Notes: generated by a model from the sequence alone, not told the origin. Shown: positions 48,347-61,560, counted from the first letter of the stretch. The stretch: DNA of 64,000 nt from Portunus trituberculatus (GCF_017591435.1 NC_059301.1:33508986-33572985); one strand, 5' to 3'. Made by a program: numbers and translations.

Positions 48347-49276
48347 ATGGAGATGGAAATGGAGGAGAGGAGATTAGCAGCACAGATGGAGGAGAAGAGG
48401 CTTGCGCTAGAAGATAAGAAGCTTGCATTAGAGATGGAAGAGAAGAAGCTTGAGACGGAGATGGAAGTAAGGAGGTTAGAAGCAGTGGAAGCAGATAAAG
48501 TGCGGCCCCATGATTTAGAGAAGATGCGAGTTGAGGCTACCACTCATTGCCCTCCTTCCCATGGCGGAGAGGGAAAAGTAACTGCTGAGAGCCAAATAGT
48601 ATGTAGCCTCAAGTTAATCCCTGACTTCGATGAGAGCAGGGTTACTGAGTGGTTCCGCCGGTTTGAGAAGAAGGCTGCAGAATTTGACTGGCCTGCCAAA
48701 CGGTGGGTAGGCTTAGTGGCAAATAAGTTAACCGGCAAAGCTTTCGATGTGTATGACCAGATGGCAGTAGCCAATTTAGAAAAGTACGAGGAGTTTAAGG
48801 CCGACATCCTGCGTGCTTATGAACTGCGCCCTGAAGCCTACCGCCAGCAGTTCCGCGGGGAGAAGCGAAAGGCCAGCTTGTCATACCTTGAGCGTGCCCG
48901 TCACCTCCAGGAGACCCTAGAGAAGTGGCTGGCCAGTGAGAGGGTTACCACTTTCTCAGCACTTAAAGAACTTATGGTGCTGGAGCAGTTCATCACGGAG
49001 GCCGATAGGGAGTTGGTGCTGCTCCTCCAAGAGAAACAGTTCGCCACCGTTAAGGAGGTTGCCACATGGGCGGATGACCATATGTTGGCCCATAAGAGTG
49101 TGGCAGGAGCCAGCAGTAGCCATCATAGGGATGGGGCTAGTGGCCAGGGCCATAAAGGGTCCAGTCAGCAGGGGCATAGTGGCAGTGCCGGCCCTTCAGG
49201 ATTTCCACGGCTGGGCACCAGTAAGCCGGCTAACACTCCTAGGGTGCCTCGCACCCCTTACGATCCTAAGAGGTGA
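48347..49276 (+). CDS. Ty3/gypsy Gag with coiled-coil N-terminus
   Basis: The frame really begins at ATG 48308 (MSEERKYQLELR) but is interrupted by TGA at 48344-48346, so the present ORF uses the next methionine. The first 60 residues are a strong Glu/Lys/Arg coiled coil (MEEKRLALEDKKLALEMEEK). The capsid-like core follows: LIPDFDESRVTEWFRRFEKK, WVGLVANKLTGKAFDVY, LKELMVLEQFI. A Gly/Ser/His-rich linker ends at TGA 49274-49276. The same frame then contains a CCHC knuckle at 49328-49369 (CYYCWVSGHFKFNC), so this TGA too is probably a mutated codon. Gag only; pol is missing. Confidence 0.85.
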   Translation: MEMEMEERRLAAQMEEKRLALEDKKLALEMEEKKLETEMEVRRLEAVEADKVRPHDLEKMRVEATTHCPPSHGGEGKVTAESQIVCSLKLIPDFDESRVTEWFRRFEKKAAEFDWPAKRWVGLVANKLTGKAFDVYDQMAVANLEKYEEFKADILRAYELRPEAYRQQFRGEKRKASLSYLERARHLQETLEKWLASERVTTFSALKELMVLEQFITEADRELVLLLQEKQFATVKEVATWADDHMLAHKSVAGASSSHHRDGASGQGHKGSSQQGHSGSAGPSGFPRLGTSKPANTPRVPRTPYDPKR

Positions 49277-49327
49277 CAGAGCCAGCCCCCACCTACCGCA
49301 ACGCCCTGGTACAACAACCAGCCCCAG

Positions 49328-49369
49328 TGTTACTATTGCTGGGTGTCTGGGCATTTTAAGTTTAATTGC
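49328..49369 (+). other. CCHC zinc knuckle of the second gypsy Gag
   Basis: C-x2-C-x4-H-x4-C spacing, in frame with the gag ORF but after its TGA. Confidence 0.8.
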
Positions 49370-49662
49370 CCTAAACTTGCTGCTGCTGTTGCCCCCTCAC
49401 CTGCTACTCCTAAGCCTCCTCAGAAGCCTGTGGCCCTGCTGGTGTGGCCCAGCCAGCAGGGTGAAGACTGGTTGGTGCTACCAGCCAGCCACAGTACCGT
49501 GAAGACTGCTGCTCCACTAATGTCTGCCACCCGGATGGACAGGCCTGACCCACCTGTCCTCTCAACCGGTGAGGTTTCCTGTACACCATTCTTGTGCCGT
49601 GGCACAGCTGAGTTGGGGGAGTGATAGATTCGACGTGACTGTGTTGAGGGATACAGTGGTCC

Positions 49663-50690
49663 ATTACGTGTGCCACGACTTTTGGCAGCTTTCATGAGCC
49701 TTGCGAGAGACAGGGTGTCGCCAGGGATTCATGGTTACGGAAACTGCTGTTATCTCTGCCCAGTAGGTGGCTGGGAGAGATTGCTGTCTGGTACTGGGCA
49801 GTAATCAGTGTTGTGAATTCCGTGTAGCGGGATCAAGTACTGCGCTTCTGTGGGTTGCCGGGGAAGGAGATTAGGGAGTCGTAGTGTTGTTGTACTGAGA
49901 GGACCTAACGTCCTTTTGTAGTATGTAGTATAGGAGGAAAATACCCTCCAGCAGTAAGTAGAAGTAGTAGTGGTGGTAGAGGAGGTGTGAGGCAGCTCCT
50001 TTGTTCCCCCATAGTGCATGGGAGGTGAGCCACACGAGTTGAGGCCCAGTAAGGGTGGCGGGACAGTCTTCCCCCACTCCTGTGTCGAGTTAGTTCTGAC
50101 CTGAGGTATTTGTGTCTGTTATCGTCTGCCTCGTCCGGGAGACGTGTGTAGTGTGTTTCGCCAAGGCTTAGGGCCTCATAGAATATTGTGGGCCGTAGTG
50201 TGCTGTGTTAGCAGCCTTGGTGGTGTGGGGCTGGCTGGAAAGAAGTGTGCCGGTGTATGTGAAAGCGGCTGACGAGGAGGTGGGCTAGTATGCAGTACCG
50301 CGGCGGGCCAGATATTACCCTGCCTGTAGTGAGTATGAACTCTCTCCCTTGTGGAGGGCTCCAGACCACTACATTCAGCTAGGAGTGGAGTTGTCTTGAG
50401 TAGAGTAGGTGGATTGTCCTACGTGAGGGCGGTTCTACCAAGACAAGTTTCTCTCCGCACTCCCGTGTAGAATTACTTGTTATTATCTCTTAGGACGAGG
50501 AGGAGGAGGAGGAGGTGACGAATAACCTTTCCCAATCTCTGAGGTTAAGATTGTGGTGGCGATCTAGGGAAGCAGCTTCTGTCTGTTTTTTAAGAGTTTG
50601 AAAAGAACCTGGTTGCGCCTTGCTAGTGAGGCGGTGTATACCGGTTGGCCGCACTCCTGGGACGAGCTGTCCTGTAGGCTAGCGGGCGTG

Positions 50691-50693
<3 letters not shown>
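49663..50693 (+). repeat. 3' LTR of the LTR-gag-LTR element, 5'-truncated
   Basis: Matches 46981-48010. The bases before 49663 differ from those before 46981, which marks the deletion breakpoint. Confidence 0.9.

Positions 50694-50764
<71 letters not shown>
50694..50764. repeat. (TA)n microsatellite
   Basis: TA array from the end of the 3' LTR to the start of the Jockey-group LINE. Confidence 0.97.
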
Positions 50765-50767
<3 letters not shown>

Positions 50768-51089
50768 AGGAGGTAGTAGACACCTACCGGAACAATAACT
50801 TACTCCCAGTGAGATCTAATAGCACTAGTTCAGGGGGTGCTGTGAACCTTCCATTAAAGCTAGTTGTGATCTTGCTGAATGTTTCCCTTTGTGTCTCACA
50901 ACTCAAGGAGGCAGTCACAGCCTATCCTCTAAAGACAACTCTCCTTCTTCACACAAAACTACATGCACTTTCCACACATACACCCTTCACTCCAAATCAA
51001 AATTTAAAGAAAAATGGGACCCGAAATAAACAATGCCTCGGAGTCCTCCTCTGGGGAGGGGACCAAAAATGTCCCCAGGTCGGATACCT

Positions 51090-52652
51090 CTCCTGTTAAA
51101 GACCACAAATGCCTTGACACCTCCCTCAACTTTTTCTACATTAACATTATTCTGCAACATTCGCAATCTTACATCTAATTTTCAATCTGTGGAACACCAC
51201 CTCTCCTCTACTAAACCTCATCTTCTTTTCCTCACCGAAACACAGCTGTCTGAGGCAACTGACAGTAGCCCCTTCTCTGTTCCCATCTACTTTCTCGATT
51301 CTCATTTTCATTCCAAAGCTTGATGTTGCGTCTATGTACGCAACAACTTAACTTGCTCTCGTGCCCACGCTCTTGAGTTTTCTGAATTTTCCACCATCTG
51401 GCTATGACTTAACAGTCACTCTCAAACTAAATTCATCTGTGCTGTTTATCTCTCCCCTAACTCTTCTGACTATAGTAAATTCTTCGACTATTTAACTTCT
51501 ACAGTGGAGCACATTCTGTCCCTCTACCCTTTCGCTGAGATTTCCATTCTTGGAGATTTCAATGTTCACCACCAGCTTTGGCTTTCCTCTGACTATTTCT
51601 TGTCTACGATCAAAATTCTTCGTAATGATGTTTTCCATGCCCTTGCTGGCCTAAACCCTAGGAAGGCTTATGGACCTGATGGGGTCCCTCCTATTGTTCT
51701 CAAAAACTGTGCTTCCGTGCTTGCACCTTGCCTGGCCAAACTCTTCCAACTTTGTCTATCGACTTCTACATTTCCTTCCTGCTGGAAGTTCGCCTACCTT
51801 CAGCCTGTTCCTAAAAAGGGTGACCGTTCTAACACCTCAAACTACCGTCCTATAGCTTTAATCTCTTGCTTGTCTAAAGTTTTTGAATCTATCCTGAATA
51901 GGAAGATTCTCAAACATCTGTCACTTCACAATCTTCTGCCTAATCGCCAGTATGGCTTCCGTCAAGGTTGCTCTACTAGTGATCTTCTGGCTTTCCTTAC
52001 TGAGTCTTGGTCATCCTCTTTTAGAGATTTTGGTGAAAATTTTGCTGTAGCATTAGACATATCAAAAGCTTTTGATAGAGTCTGGCATAAAGCTTTGATT
52101 TCAAAACTGCCCTCCTACGGCTTCTATCCTTCTCTCTGCAACTTTATCTCAAGTTTCCTTTCCGACCGCTCTATTGCTGCTGTGGTAAACGGCTACTGTT
52201 CTTCTCCTAAACCTATTAATAGTGGTGTTCCTCAGGGTTCTGTCCTGTCACCCACTCTCTTTTTATTATTCATTAATGACCTTCTTAACCAAACTTCTAG
52301 CCCTATCCACTCCTACGCTGATGATACCATCCTACATCTTTCCCCGTTCTTTCAGAGACGTCCAACCCTTCAGGAAGTCAACAGATCACGCGGGGATGCC
52401 ACGGAATGCCTGACTTCCTATCTTTCTAAGACTTCCGATTGGGGTAGAGAAAATCTAGTAGTTTTCAATGCCTCAAAAACTCAATTCCTCCATCTATCAA
52501 CTTGGCACAACCTTCCAGACAACTATCCCCTCTTCTTCAATGACACTCGACTGTCTCCCTCTTCCACAATGAATATCCTCGGTCTGTCCTTTGCTCATAA
52601 TTTCTTAACTGGAAACTTCACATCTCATGTCTTGCTAAAACAGCTTCTATGA
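51090..52652 (+). pseudogene. Jockey-group ORF2: endonuclease joined to reverse transcriptase
   Basis: The endonuclease begins near 51130 (NIRNLTSNFQSVEHHLSST, FLTETQLS) and breaks at 51321. From 51504 the frame gives ISILGDFNVHHQLW and then jumps directly to the RT front (ALAGLNPRKAYGPDGVPPIV), so the last third of the endonuclease and the linker are missing, in frame. The RT is well kept: NYRPIALISCLSKVFE, FAVALDISKAFDRVWH, SGVPQGSVLSPTLF and the catalytic HSYADDT near 52313. It ends at 52652 by a frameshift. Confidence 0.88.
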
Positions 52653-53149
52653 AGTTAGGTGTTCTGAGGCGTCTCCGACAGTTTTTCTCGCCCCTCCAGC
52701 TGCTTACTCTGTATAAGGGCCTTATCTGTCCTTGTATGGAGTACTCTTCGCATGTTTGGGGGTGTTCCAGTCACACAGCTTTGCTTGATAGGATGGAATC
52801 GAAAGCTCTTTGTCTCATCAACTCTCCTCTGACTAACTGTCTTCAGTCTCTTTCTCACTGCCGAAATGTTGCATCCCTTTCTATCTTTTATCACTATTTT
52901 CATGGTAACTGTTCTACTGATCTTGTTAACTGCATGCCTCCCCTTCTCCTGCGGCCTCGCTGCACAAGGCTTACTTCTTCCTCTCATCCCTATTCTGTCC
53001 AACTCACTAATGCAAGAGTTAACCAGTACTCTCAATCATTCATCCCTTTCACTAGTAAACTCTGGAACTCTCTCCCTGCATCTGTATTTCCGAATTCCTA
53101 CAACTTGTCTTCTTTTAAGAGGGAGGTATCGAGGCATTTGCTCCCCTAA
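52649..53149 (+). pseudogene. Jockey-group ORF2 C-terminal part (RT thumb and tail)
   Basis: The frame continues the RT after a one-base shift: MKLGVLRRLRQFFSPLQLL, CPCMEYSSHVWG, and the final SFIPFTSKLWNSLPASVFP, the standard end of these ORFs. It stops at 53147-53149. Confidence 0.85.
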
Positions 53150-53255
53150 TTCCGGTGGACGGTTTTGGCACTTTTTGCACTTTTTAGAGAGCCAGCACTC
53201 AAGTGAGCCTTTTTTAACTTTCTTTTTTTTTGCCCTTGGCTGGCCCTCTCCCTAC

Positions 53256-53468
<213 letters not shown>

Positions 53469-53887
53469 AAGAAAAAAAAAGTATGATAAAGGGTAGAAGT
53501 GGTATTACACTACATTAAAACACACTGGTGCTGATTTAGTCATATATTATCTTTGTTTCACTTAATGAATGTCATCACCTTACTTACATCTACACAGATC
53601 TGCTTTCTCCTCCAAAATTGTCAGCCTTTATTTGACTGATCCTCACATATGCAGAATCATTCTTTTTTGTACACACTGCAGTTGGGCACAAAATTAGGGA
53701 CGAGCTACATAAACAATTCATGTTTTCTTTGTTAATATTGACAAAAATATATATATTTAAGGCTATTTTTGTTTTTACATTTTCAGTTGATTTAATTGGT
53801 TTGGAACAATTATACTCAGTAAGTTTCATTCCTTTGTAATGCTTTGAAAATGACAAGACAAAGATGAATGAGACATAATATAATGAG

Positions 53888-53918
<31 letters not shown>

Positions 53919-54511
53919 ATTAACTTTTGTTAACTTTTCATTACATTTGTCATGCCACTTGAAGACTTGCAAATGCAGTAATAATACCACTGATTGGTGC
54001 TCTCACTTGCTGAATGGCTTATAATTATAATCCCATCTGGTTTCAAAATGTGCACCAAACTAGAGCTGCATTTTTTACAAAATCATCATATAATTATTTT
54101 GAACCATACTGTACAGAAAAAATATTGTATCTTAGTAAGAATACAGTAACTTTCAGCATTTCAAAACAAGACATGAATATGTAGATGAATCAGTGAGCAA
54201 AGTGATCAGCCACTGGAAGTGTTACAATGTTTTCGTCCTCAGGTGACAAAACTATTAGAGTTGATGAAACTGAGTTTAACAAGTGACATATATCACAAGG
54301 GAACAGAGCTTTTGATCATTATACAGAATTTCTTTAATTATCAGTAGAAAGATTAAATAAGTTAACCAAAAATGAGAATTTAGCATAAGAATTTTAGAGG
54401 TTCGTATGGAACAAAAGAATTTAACGTCCGGCCTCATGTGCCCATCACACAGCCAATCCTATATTATTTGTGCTCATTCTGTCTTTATAGTTTCATAATC
54501 TATGATAAAGC

Positions 54512-54649
<138 letters not shown>

Positions 54650-55375
54650 TACTGAATTTATAATTAGATTTTAATCTTTCAGCAACAATACTACATATTC
54701 ACTGTTAAGGCATCATCATATGTATATGTATTCATGTATGCATCCATTACATAAAATTAGCTTTAATGATGGACATATACAACATGCACTATATTGCTAA
54801 ATGCTTAATTGCTTGATAAAGTGGATGTTGCATCATGAACATCATTTATATAATTTTCTTATTACTAATGTACTTGGTGATTGCTTTATGTACCTGTAAT
54901 TTACAATATACAGACTCCAGTCATCAATCTTTCCCCAGATCAACATTACAGTACAACAAACTCACAATCTATTTCTTCATAATGCAATGCAAGCATTCTT
55001 AGAAATGTTGAATAAAAAAAATTGTTGGCACTGGAGGAAGAAATGGAGAGCCCAAACATAAAGTATAAAGTTTTGTGTATATGCATTATGCATACTTCGA
55101 ACTTTATTGAAGGCAATCCAGAAACAGAAGACGATGGCTAAAAGATTAAAGTGTGTCCTACTACTGCCAACCTCCTTCTGTTTCACAACATAGATGTGAA
55201 ATGTATTATGAATACAGGATTTGATTCCTTCCTCCAGATAGATCTCATTTCATTGTCATGACTAGTTGGCAACCTGCACTGCAACAGCATGTATCTACTA
55301 TGAACATCTTTATGGTTCAGTTTCACTCAATGCATCTTAATTTATTCAGAAAAAAAGTCTATAGCTGATCAAATA

Positions 55376-55566
<191 letters not shown>

Positions 55567-56853
55567 AAGTGTTTAACAGTTCCATTATGACTTCTATTCT
55601 ATTACTATATTGTCAAAGAAAAATATACCATGATACACTGTGTCAATGCAGTATTACATACATATCACAGGAGTGGCTTTGTGCTTTTCCAACCTTCCAA
55701 CTTGTTTCAACAGAGCTGTCATCAATAACTACAGATCAACATTTCTTAATGCACAGGTAATGCAACCTGACAAGTAATGCAACTGAAGTTCAGGGATTCT
55801 AGGAAATGTTTCCTTATTTGCAGTGCAACACATGCAAATTTGTTCCATAGACCAACTGATGAATCATCTTGTAATTTTAGAGAACAACTAATTGTCAGTG
55901 ACCATCATTTATTCTGATATAATCACATAAATCTTTGCCATCTAGATTTGCTGCAGTAGCAGTAATCTCAATATGTTTTCTTGCTATCTTCTTATGGAGT
56001 AGATAGCTGTCTGGTATGGATCACTGCATGAAGTTAGGTGACCATAGGGCACAAATAATGCTTTTTTTTTTTTCCTGAAAGAATGAGGATACCTAACTGG
56101 TTAGGTTTGAATGAAGGAGTACTGACAGTGAAAGATTAAGAAATACTGATCTGGAGAGGGCTCGATTATAAATCAGAGCTACAAATTAGATTTGGCACCA
56201 AAACCTTGAACAGTGTACGTATGTCTATCTTAAATTTTATATCACAAGAGTTCACTTCTAACCTAAGCTGTTATTTATATGTTTGTATAGTAGCATTATC
56301 ATTAGTGTGTCAGCTATGATAACCTTGGGATGAATAATGTGAAATCTGTCAATAGTGAACTACTCTAAAATAATGAAAGTCTACAATTGGATTCCTTTCT
56401 GATAAAACTGACAACATACTGATGGCTGGTTTAGCTGTTACATGCTAGTGATTATCTGGGACTTTCTATGCTTGGAAAGATGTAAAGATAGTTACATTCT
56501 TAATAGTAAAGAGAAGTTCAAGTGATTACATAACACTTCACATAAATGTGGCATGTTTTATCACAACTACTGAACAAGATACTACAAGTCGGGTGAAATG
56601 ACCTGAAGTACTGTTTTTTAAAAGGACTAAACAACATGCAAAGAATATTCTTAAAGACTGGTAAACATGGATCAGGAAAGAGAAAGGGTGGTAGGCTGCC
56701 TCAAAGTGCATCATGAAAATTATTTAATACGCCCAATTCCTAAGTAAGCATTAATTTCTAATTCTTATTATCTTTTAAACTGAAATTCAGATATGCCACC
56801 AAAAGGTATCAAAATTTAATCTCACATAATATTATCTATTTTAAATTATTCAG

Positions 56854-56995
56854 AAACTTAGTGTGAAAGTCAATGAGAGCAAAAAATGGAAAAAAGACAA
56901 ATGCATGCAGGGCGCCAAGTCCAAACGTGTGTCAGTCTTCTTAGCTGACATCAAAAAGAGCCTTGGTGAATGGAAGGAAGTAGGTACAGTCATAG
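56854..56995 (+). other. Candidate exon, unrecognised
   Basis: It follows AAATTATTCAG and is open to possible donors GGTACAG (after 56983) or GGTAATG (after 56995). The peptide is basic (VNESKKWKKDKCMQGAKSKR, then VSVFLADIKKSLGEWKEV). GC content is higher than in the neighbouring DNA. No family, no partner exon found. Chance is possible. Confidence 0.2.
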
Positions 56996-59848
56996 GTAAT
57001 GAACAATGGAGTGGAGCATGTGTTCAATACTGAATATATCTACAAAATAGCACATATTTAAAATATTGCACATTTTTATATATAGTCTCACCCTACCTTT
57101 ATCATTTGAAGCACAAACTACCTAAACCTTAACTTATAAGTTATCTAAAGGAGATATAGTTGTGGTGTGTTGCAAAAAGGCAGAGTGAAGAGACAAAAGC
57201 CCACCACCATAAAGCCCTCTTACCTGAGTGATGCTATCACTGTATAATATCTGCATATCTGCTATCAGTAACATGCAAGTAACAAGTAGAGAAGAAATAT
57301 CACCATAAAAAAAAATATATACATAATACTTTGAGAAGGCAGACACCACTGATGTCACAACCTGATGTAATAAATCCTTGCACTAGTAGATGGGAACCCA
57401 AGGACTGCTAAAGGGCTGCAATGTCACTGCCCATAAAACAATGTTATTGTAGCAGAGTATAACACTGCCAAAATATGGAAGAAACTGAATTAATAGAGTT
57501 AAGTTTTCTTATGTCTATGTGTATCTAAGTGTTTATCTTATTCTGGGTTAATATTGCAGTTCCCTGTATCTGATTCTTCATTAAATTATATTACTTCATT
57601 ACAAATGATGCTTACGGAAGGAATCCTAGCTGTCAATTTCAACCAAGAACTTTTGAGGGGTTGGCTACATCCACAGCATCACATACAATAAATCTTGTGT
57701 AATCAATTTATGTGCACTCTTTTCCCTGATCAGCTCTAGCAGATAATTAAAAAGCACAACAATCAAGCAGCGTCATAGTTGCAGACAAAATTTCTGTATC
57801 ATACCAGAAGCACTAGTCTTATTAATCCTAATAATTTCCCTAGTAGATCAGTCTGAGCTAGTAAAGAGCATTAATAACATGCATGCACCTCAACTAGGAA
57901 TAGGATACTGCTTTCTCTTCAATCTCAAGCAGAGAAACTATCCCTCTGTAAACTGTGTTACATAAAATGGAAGGTTAGAGGTGAATGCACATTGCTGCAC
58001 ACCATCATCACACATCCTTCACATCTAGGAATGGTTCTTCTGAATGCAGAAGCAAAAAGAGGCATGACAATCAATTTAAAGACTAAAATCAGTTTATAGA
58101 AGATGACTGAGATGAATGTGTCTGAGTGGGTTCTTATACAGTATACAGGCAGGAGACACTGGCAGGATAGGATTATGATGAAGGTTATAGCTGCATCACA
58201 AGGAATATATGACTCACCTCAGCAGTGGCTGGTTGTGAACCTTAAGTATCACAATCATTTGCACACAAAGACATCATACAAACTTGGAAGCCACTTGCAC
58301 AACATAGGTGACAGAAATCTGGCAAAACACTCACTTTGCATAGTTAATAAAGACAAGATTCATGATTCTCTGCAGAAACTGATTTCTTTTATTCTTTTCT
58401 GTAAAAGTATTAAACATTTTGATTCTGTGCTGGCTGTTTGGGAGAAAGACCATACTGTTTGCCATAAAGACACATCAATGTCTGAATGACCCTCAGCCTA
58501 GGTCAATTCCCTCTGCCATCCAAAGTAACTGACGTTATCTCATTCTTCGACAACTGATTGAACATAAATACTTTTTCCAAAAAATTCATACAAGATACTA
58601 CTTCCATAAACATCACACCTTTAAAACATATATAAAAACAATTACAAAAAAAAAAAATTTTTATACACAATCCTCAAAAATAAATCTATGGATTATGACA
58701 ACATTACACATTCATGACAGACCACATGACTCATATTCACTGATCTCATATGAGTGTGGACTGGTGCATGCTGATGGCCCCACCTAGAAACTCCTAGAAA
58801 CTTTAGTAACCACTGACTATCTTTCATGAAGTTATTTTCATCTGAATACCCCTGCAATCTTAAGAAAAAAGTCCACAAGAGAATATTTGTACCATATAAA
58901 ATTCAAACTCAAGAGTGTAAGTGGTATAGGTTATCATTGCATTAATTCTTTTTCACTTTACTTCTATCTCAATAGTCCTAACTTTTTTTCACTTGCTTTC
59001 AAGATGAAATACATTAAGTAAAAACCCTCGCCTGCTTAAGCCAAGAGTATTACTTGCAGCGAAAACAGCTCTATTCACACTCTCCTCCTTTGGCTGCAAA
59101 CAGAATATTCAGGTCTTTCTTACATTACTGCTTACCAGTTAATGAAGCTCTAAATGAACTCTTTACTAAAATAATTAATAACATAAAATAAACCAGTTTA
59201 AACTAAAACTGTTTACTTAAGATATGGTCCACACTTTAAAGGATGGCTGGGACAGGTTTATTATTTTTTCATTTTGTTGACTCTATGGTGTTTCTAGAAT
59301 TGAAAACCTGTTGAAATGCTGTACATTTTCAATATTTACATAAATAATGCATAACAATGTAAAATTTGCTATTTCTTGCATATATAATGTTTTGCATGTA
59401 ATTCTTGCATAACTCATGCATTTAGTTTTCTTACTCACATGCTTGTCATTAACAATTTGTCTCTTGACTGGATATCAAGCCATTTCATGGCTTTAAAATG
59501 ACAATTTTCTTTATTCTCAACACTGTTAGTGCGAGGCACTGCCACAGCTAACTTCAATGGCAACACTACAGGTGCTGGGACCTCAATTCTCCTCCTGAGA
59601 AGGCTGGGAAGGCCTCTATATACCCGGTATGTAAAAATGCCAAACAAGATAAGAAAAAAAAGTATGAGCACATTTTCTAAACCAAAAATTGGAAAGCAGG
59701 CTGCCTTTGAGCACATGTACTACATATATCTTTATAGTACATACATTTGTCCCAGCACTAACATCCTCTATTCTCCCACCCACAGTGACAACACCTGACA
59801 CTGAACACCCACACAAACACACATTCCCATTTCCACACACAAGCTGGA
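56996..59848. other. AT-rich region without a recognised gene, includes the SPIN90-like 3' UTR
   Basis: An open frame of 128 codons at 58103-58489 (plus) matches nothing I know and has no splice or promoter signal. For the minus-strand gene ending at 59849, AATAAA on the minus strand occurs near 59510 and 59262 and could end its transcript. A 93-codon minus frame at 59435-59716 with a hydrophobic segment lies in that presumed 3' UTR. Confidence 0.5.
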
Positions 59849-60046
59849 CTAGTTATCATCACTAAAGAACCTTGGATAAGAATCAATGAGTCTCTGGATG
59901 AGTGCTTGGTCCTTAAGGGCAACTGGCTCCTCCTCAGCCAAGATATTAGAGCAGCAAGTAGAAACCTCTTGGCACCTGTGCTGATGCTCCTGCCACCCCC
60001 CAGCTTCCACCAAACCCCACAACAAGTGGAGGTATTCATTACGCCG
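59849..60046 (-). CDS. NCKIPSD/SPIN90-like protein, last coding exon
   Basis: SPIN90 (NCKIPSD) binds Arp2/3 and nucleates unbranched actin filaments. After TCTTTGCAG the frame reads RRNEYLHLLWGLVEAGGWQE, HQHRCQEVSTCC, NILAEEEP and ends LIDSYPRFFSDDN at TAG 59849-59851. The series EYL-L, a HxHR motif, an ILxEEE motif and a short terminal helix is that of the C-terminus of the SPIN90 leucine-rich domain. Intron phase 0 fits the exon at 61561-61733. Confidence 0.82.
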   Translation of the reverse strand, partial: RRNEYLHLLWGLVEAGGWQEHQHRCQEVSTCCSNILAEEEPVALKDQALIQRLIDSYPRFFSDDN

Positions 60047-60341
60047 CTGCAAAGAGATACACATTACAGATAAGGAAACAATTTGTGCATAAATTTCTTA
60101 CATTACAATGAGGATCTAGTAAGCATTTTCTGTAATTCACTATCTTATACAATATGACACTGTCTGATCCAGCAGAGGGGAACCTATAGCCTCCAGACTG
60201 AATAAGGCCCACAGGGCCATTTGATTAGGCTTGCAACGCTGTTCAAAGTAAGGCGCTTTTTACTGCAGTTTTTGTTGTCTTAGCCAGTGGCTTTTCTACA
60301 TAAAAAAAAAAAATAATAAATAAAAATAAATAAATAAATGA

Positions 60342-60350
60342 ATAAAATAA

Positions 60351-60399
<49 letters not shown>
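60342..60399. repeat. (AAT)n microsatellite
   Basis: AAT/ATA trinucleotides preceded by A-rich AAAT units. Confidence 0.95.
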
Positions 60400-60821
60400 G
60401 ATAAATAAACAGTTAGAACATAAGAAATAAAATAAAACATAACTTGAAGTTGCAGAAGTTAATTCATGAATGCACTCATAAAAATATCTTATTACTCAAC
60501 TCTCATATCTATATTAGAACTGTTAATGTGTGAATGTCACCAGGGCCATCATCTGCCTTGAGTTGCCACTAACAAATTATCTCTCTCCATCTCCATCTCT
60601 CCTCCTCCATGTGTTCTTGTGAATCATTACATGCTGGAAGGTGCTATATGATCTCATTTATGCCATCTACTTCCCATTTTCTAAGTACATCTACTATCTC
60701 TATTTGCAATACTTCCATTCAAATTTCCAAATACAACTTTACTTCTCCATTTCCAAATTTTCTTTATGTCTCCCTTCAAGTCCTTTAAAAATTCCCTCAC
60801 CTTTTCAATATTTTGATTCAC

Positions 60822-60825
<4 letters not shown>

Positions 60826-60859
<34 letters not shown>
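60826..60859. repeat. (CA)n microsatellite
   Basis: CA dinucleotides. Confidence 0.95.
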
Positions 60860-60861
<2 letters not shown>

Positions 60862-61495
60862 TACATGCTTATCCTATCTTTTTTTACTACCATGGGTTTC
60901 TACACATCCTTCCTTTTATCCTACACACCATACCATACCACTCCTTCCCACCACAAATCATTATTATTTCTGTTCATGGGATCCTTTACATCATGTTTTC
61001 ATAAGTCTTTTTAAAGCTTTGTATAATCTGTTGTATTCATGTAATTCAAATTCATTGAAGCCACTTTCGCACACAATCTCCTTTCCTATGGTAAGAAGGA
61101 ACTCTTCTGTCCATAGACATGTTGTCTTCCCCAGTAGAGGATCACTGGCACCTGGCAGAGTTAGTGCAATGCTCTTTCCTGAGGAACACTGGTTGTTTAA
61201 AAAAAATAATACATAAATAAATAAAAAATAAAATATATGAATAAAGTTATAATAATAAAAATAAAATAAGTATTATTTTGAGGAAAAGTTTGGAAGTTAT
61301 GGGTCAAACATGGTCAAAGAAACAGAAACAACAAATGTTCAGTTAATTGCAGATGCTAATCTTAAGACAAAATAAATTGGCCATAAGATGCACACAGCCA
61401 GGATTTAAATTCCTGACACAGACACTCAAGGTAAACAATAGTCCTGATATGTTACTTTGGTCAGTCTTGTCTGTCATTACAAAGATAAATCACTA

Positions 61496-61532
<37 letters not shown>

Positions 61533-61560
61533 GCAAATAACATCACTGTTTAATTCCTAC

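Larger units (their letters stand above)
46680..50693 (+). mobile_element. Second Ty3/gypsy element reduced to LTR-gag-LTR
   Basis: Direct repeats 46981-48010 and 49663-50693 (about 1030 bp, roughly 95 percent alike by eye) flank a gag ORF. The 5' LTR probably starts further left, near TGTGATG at 46684, so the 3' copy lacks its first 300 bases. A single deletion from gag into the 3' LTR would explain the loss of pol and of the start of that LTR. The right edge ends GTGACA against a TA array. Confidence 0.85.
60047..61560 (-). other. Intron of the SPIN90-like gene
   Basis: Donor GTAGGA at 61560 and acceptor TTTGCAG ending at 60047. It contains (AAT)n at 60342-60399, (CA)n at 60826-60859, a T run at 61498-61526 and a hAT-like remnant near 60165-60240 (CAGAGGGGAACCTATAGCC, GGCCCACAGGGCCA). 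Confidence 0.7.

Noticed and set aside
58103..58489. Plus-strand 128-codon open frame
   Set aside because: No recognisable domain, no promoter or splice signals, AT-rich context. Could be chance, so it is not listed as a gene.
59435..59716. Minus-strand frame of 93 codons with a hydrophobic segment, possible membrane protein
   Set aside because: It lies directly downstream of the SPIN90-like stop codon in the presumed 3' UTR, has no splice support and no recognised motif.
60165..60240. hAT-type MITE remnant in the SPIN90-like intron
   Set aside because: Too degraded to set boundaries. Mentioned only in the intron entry.
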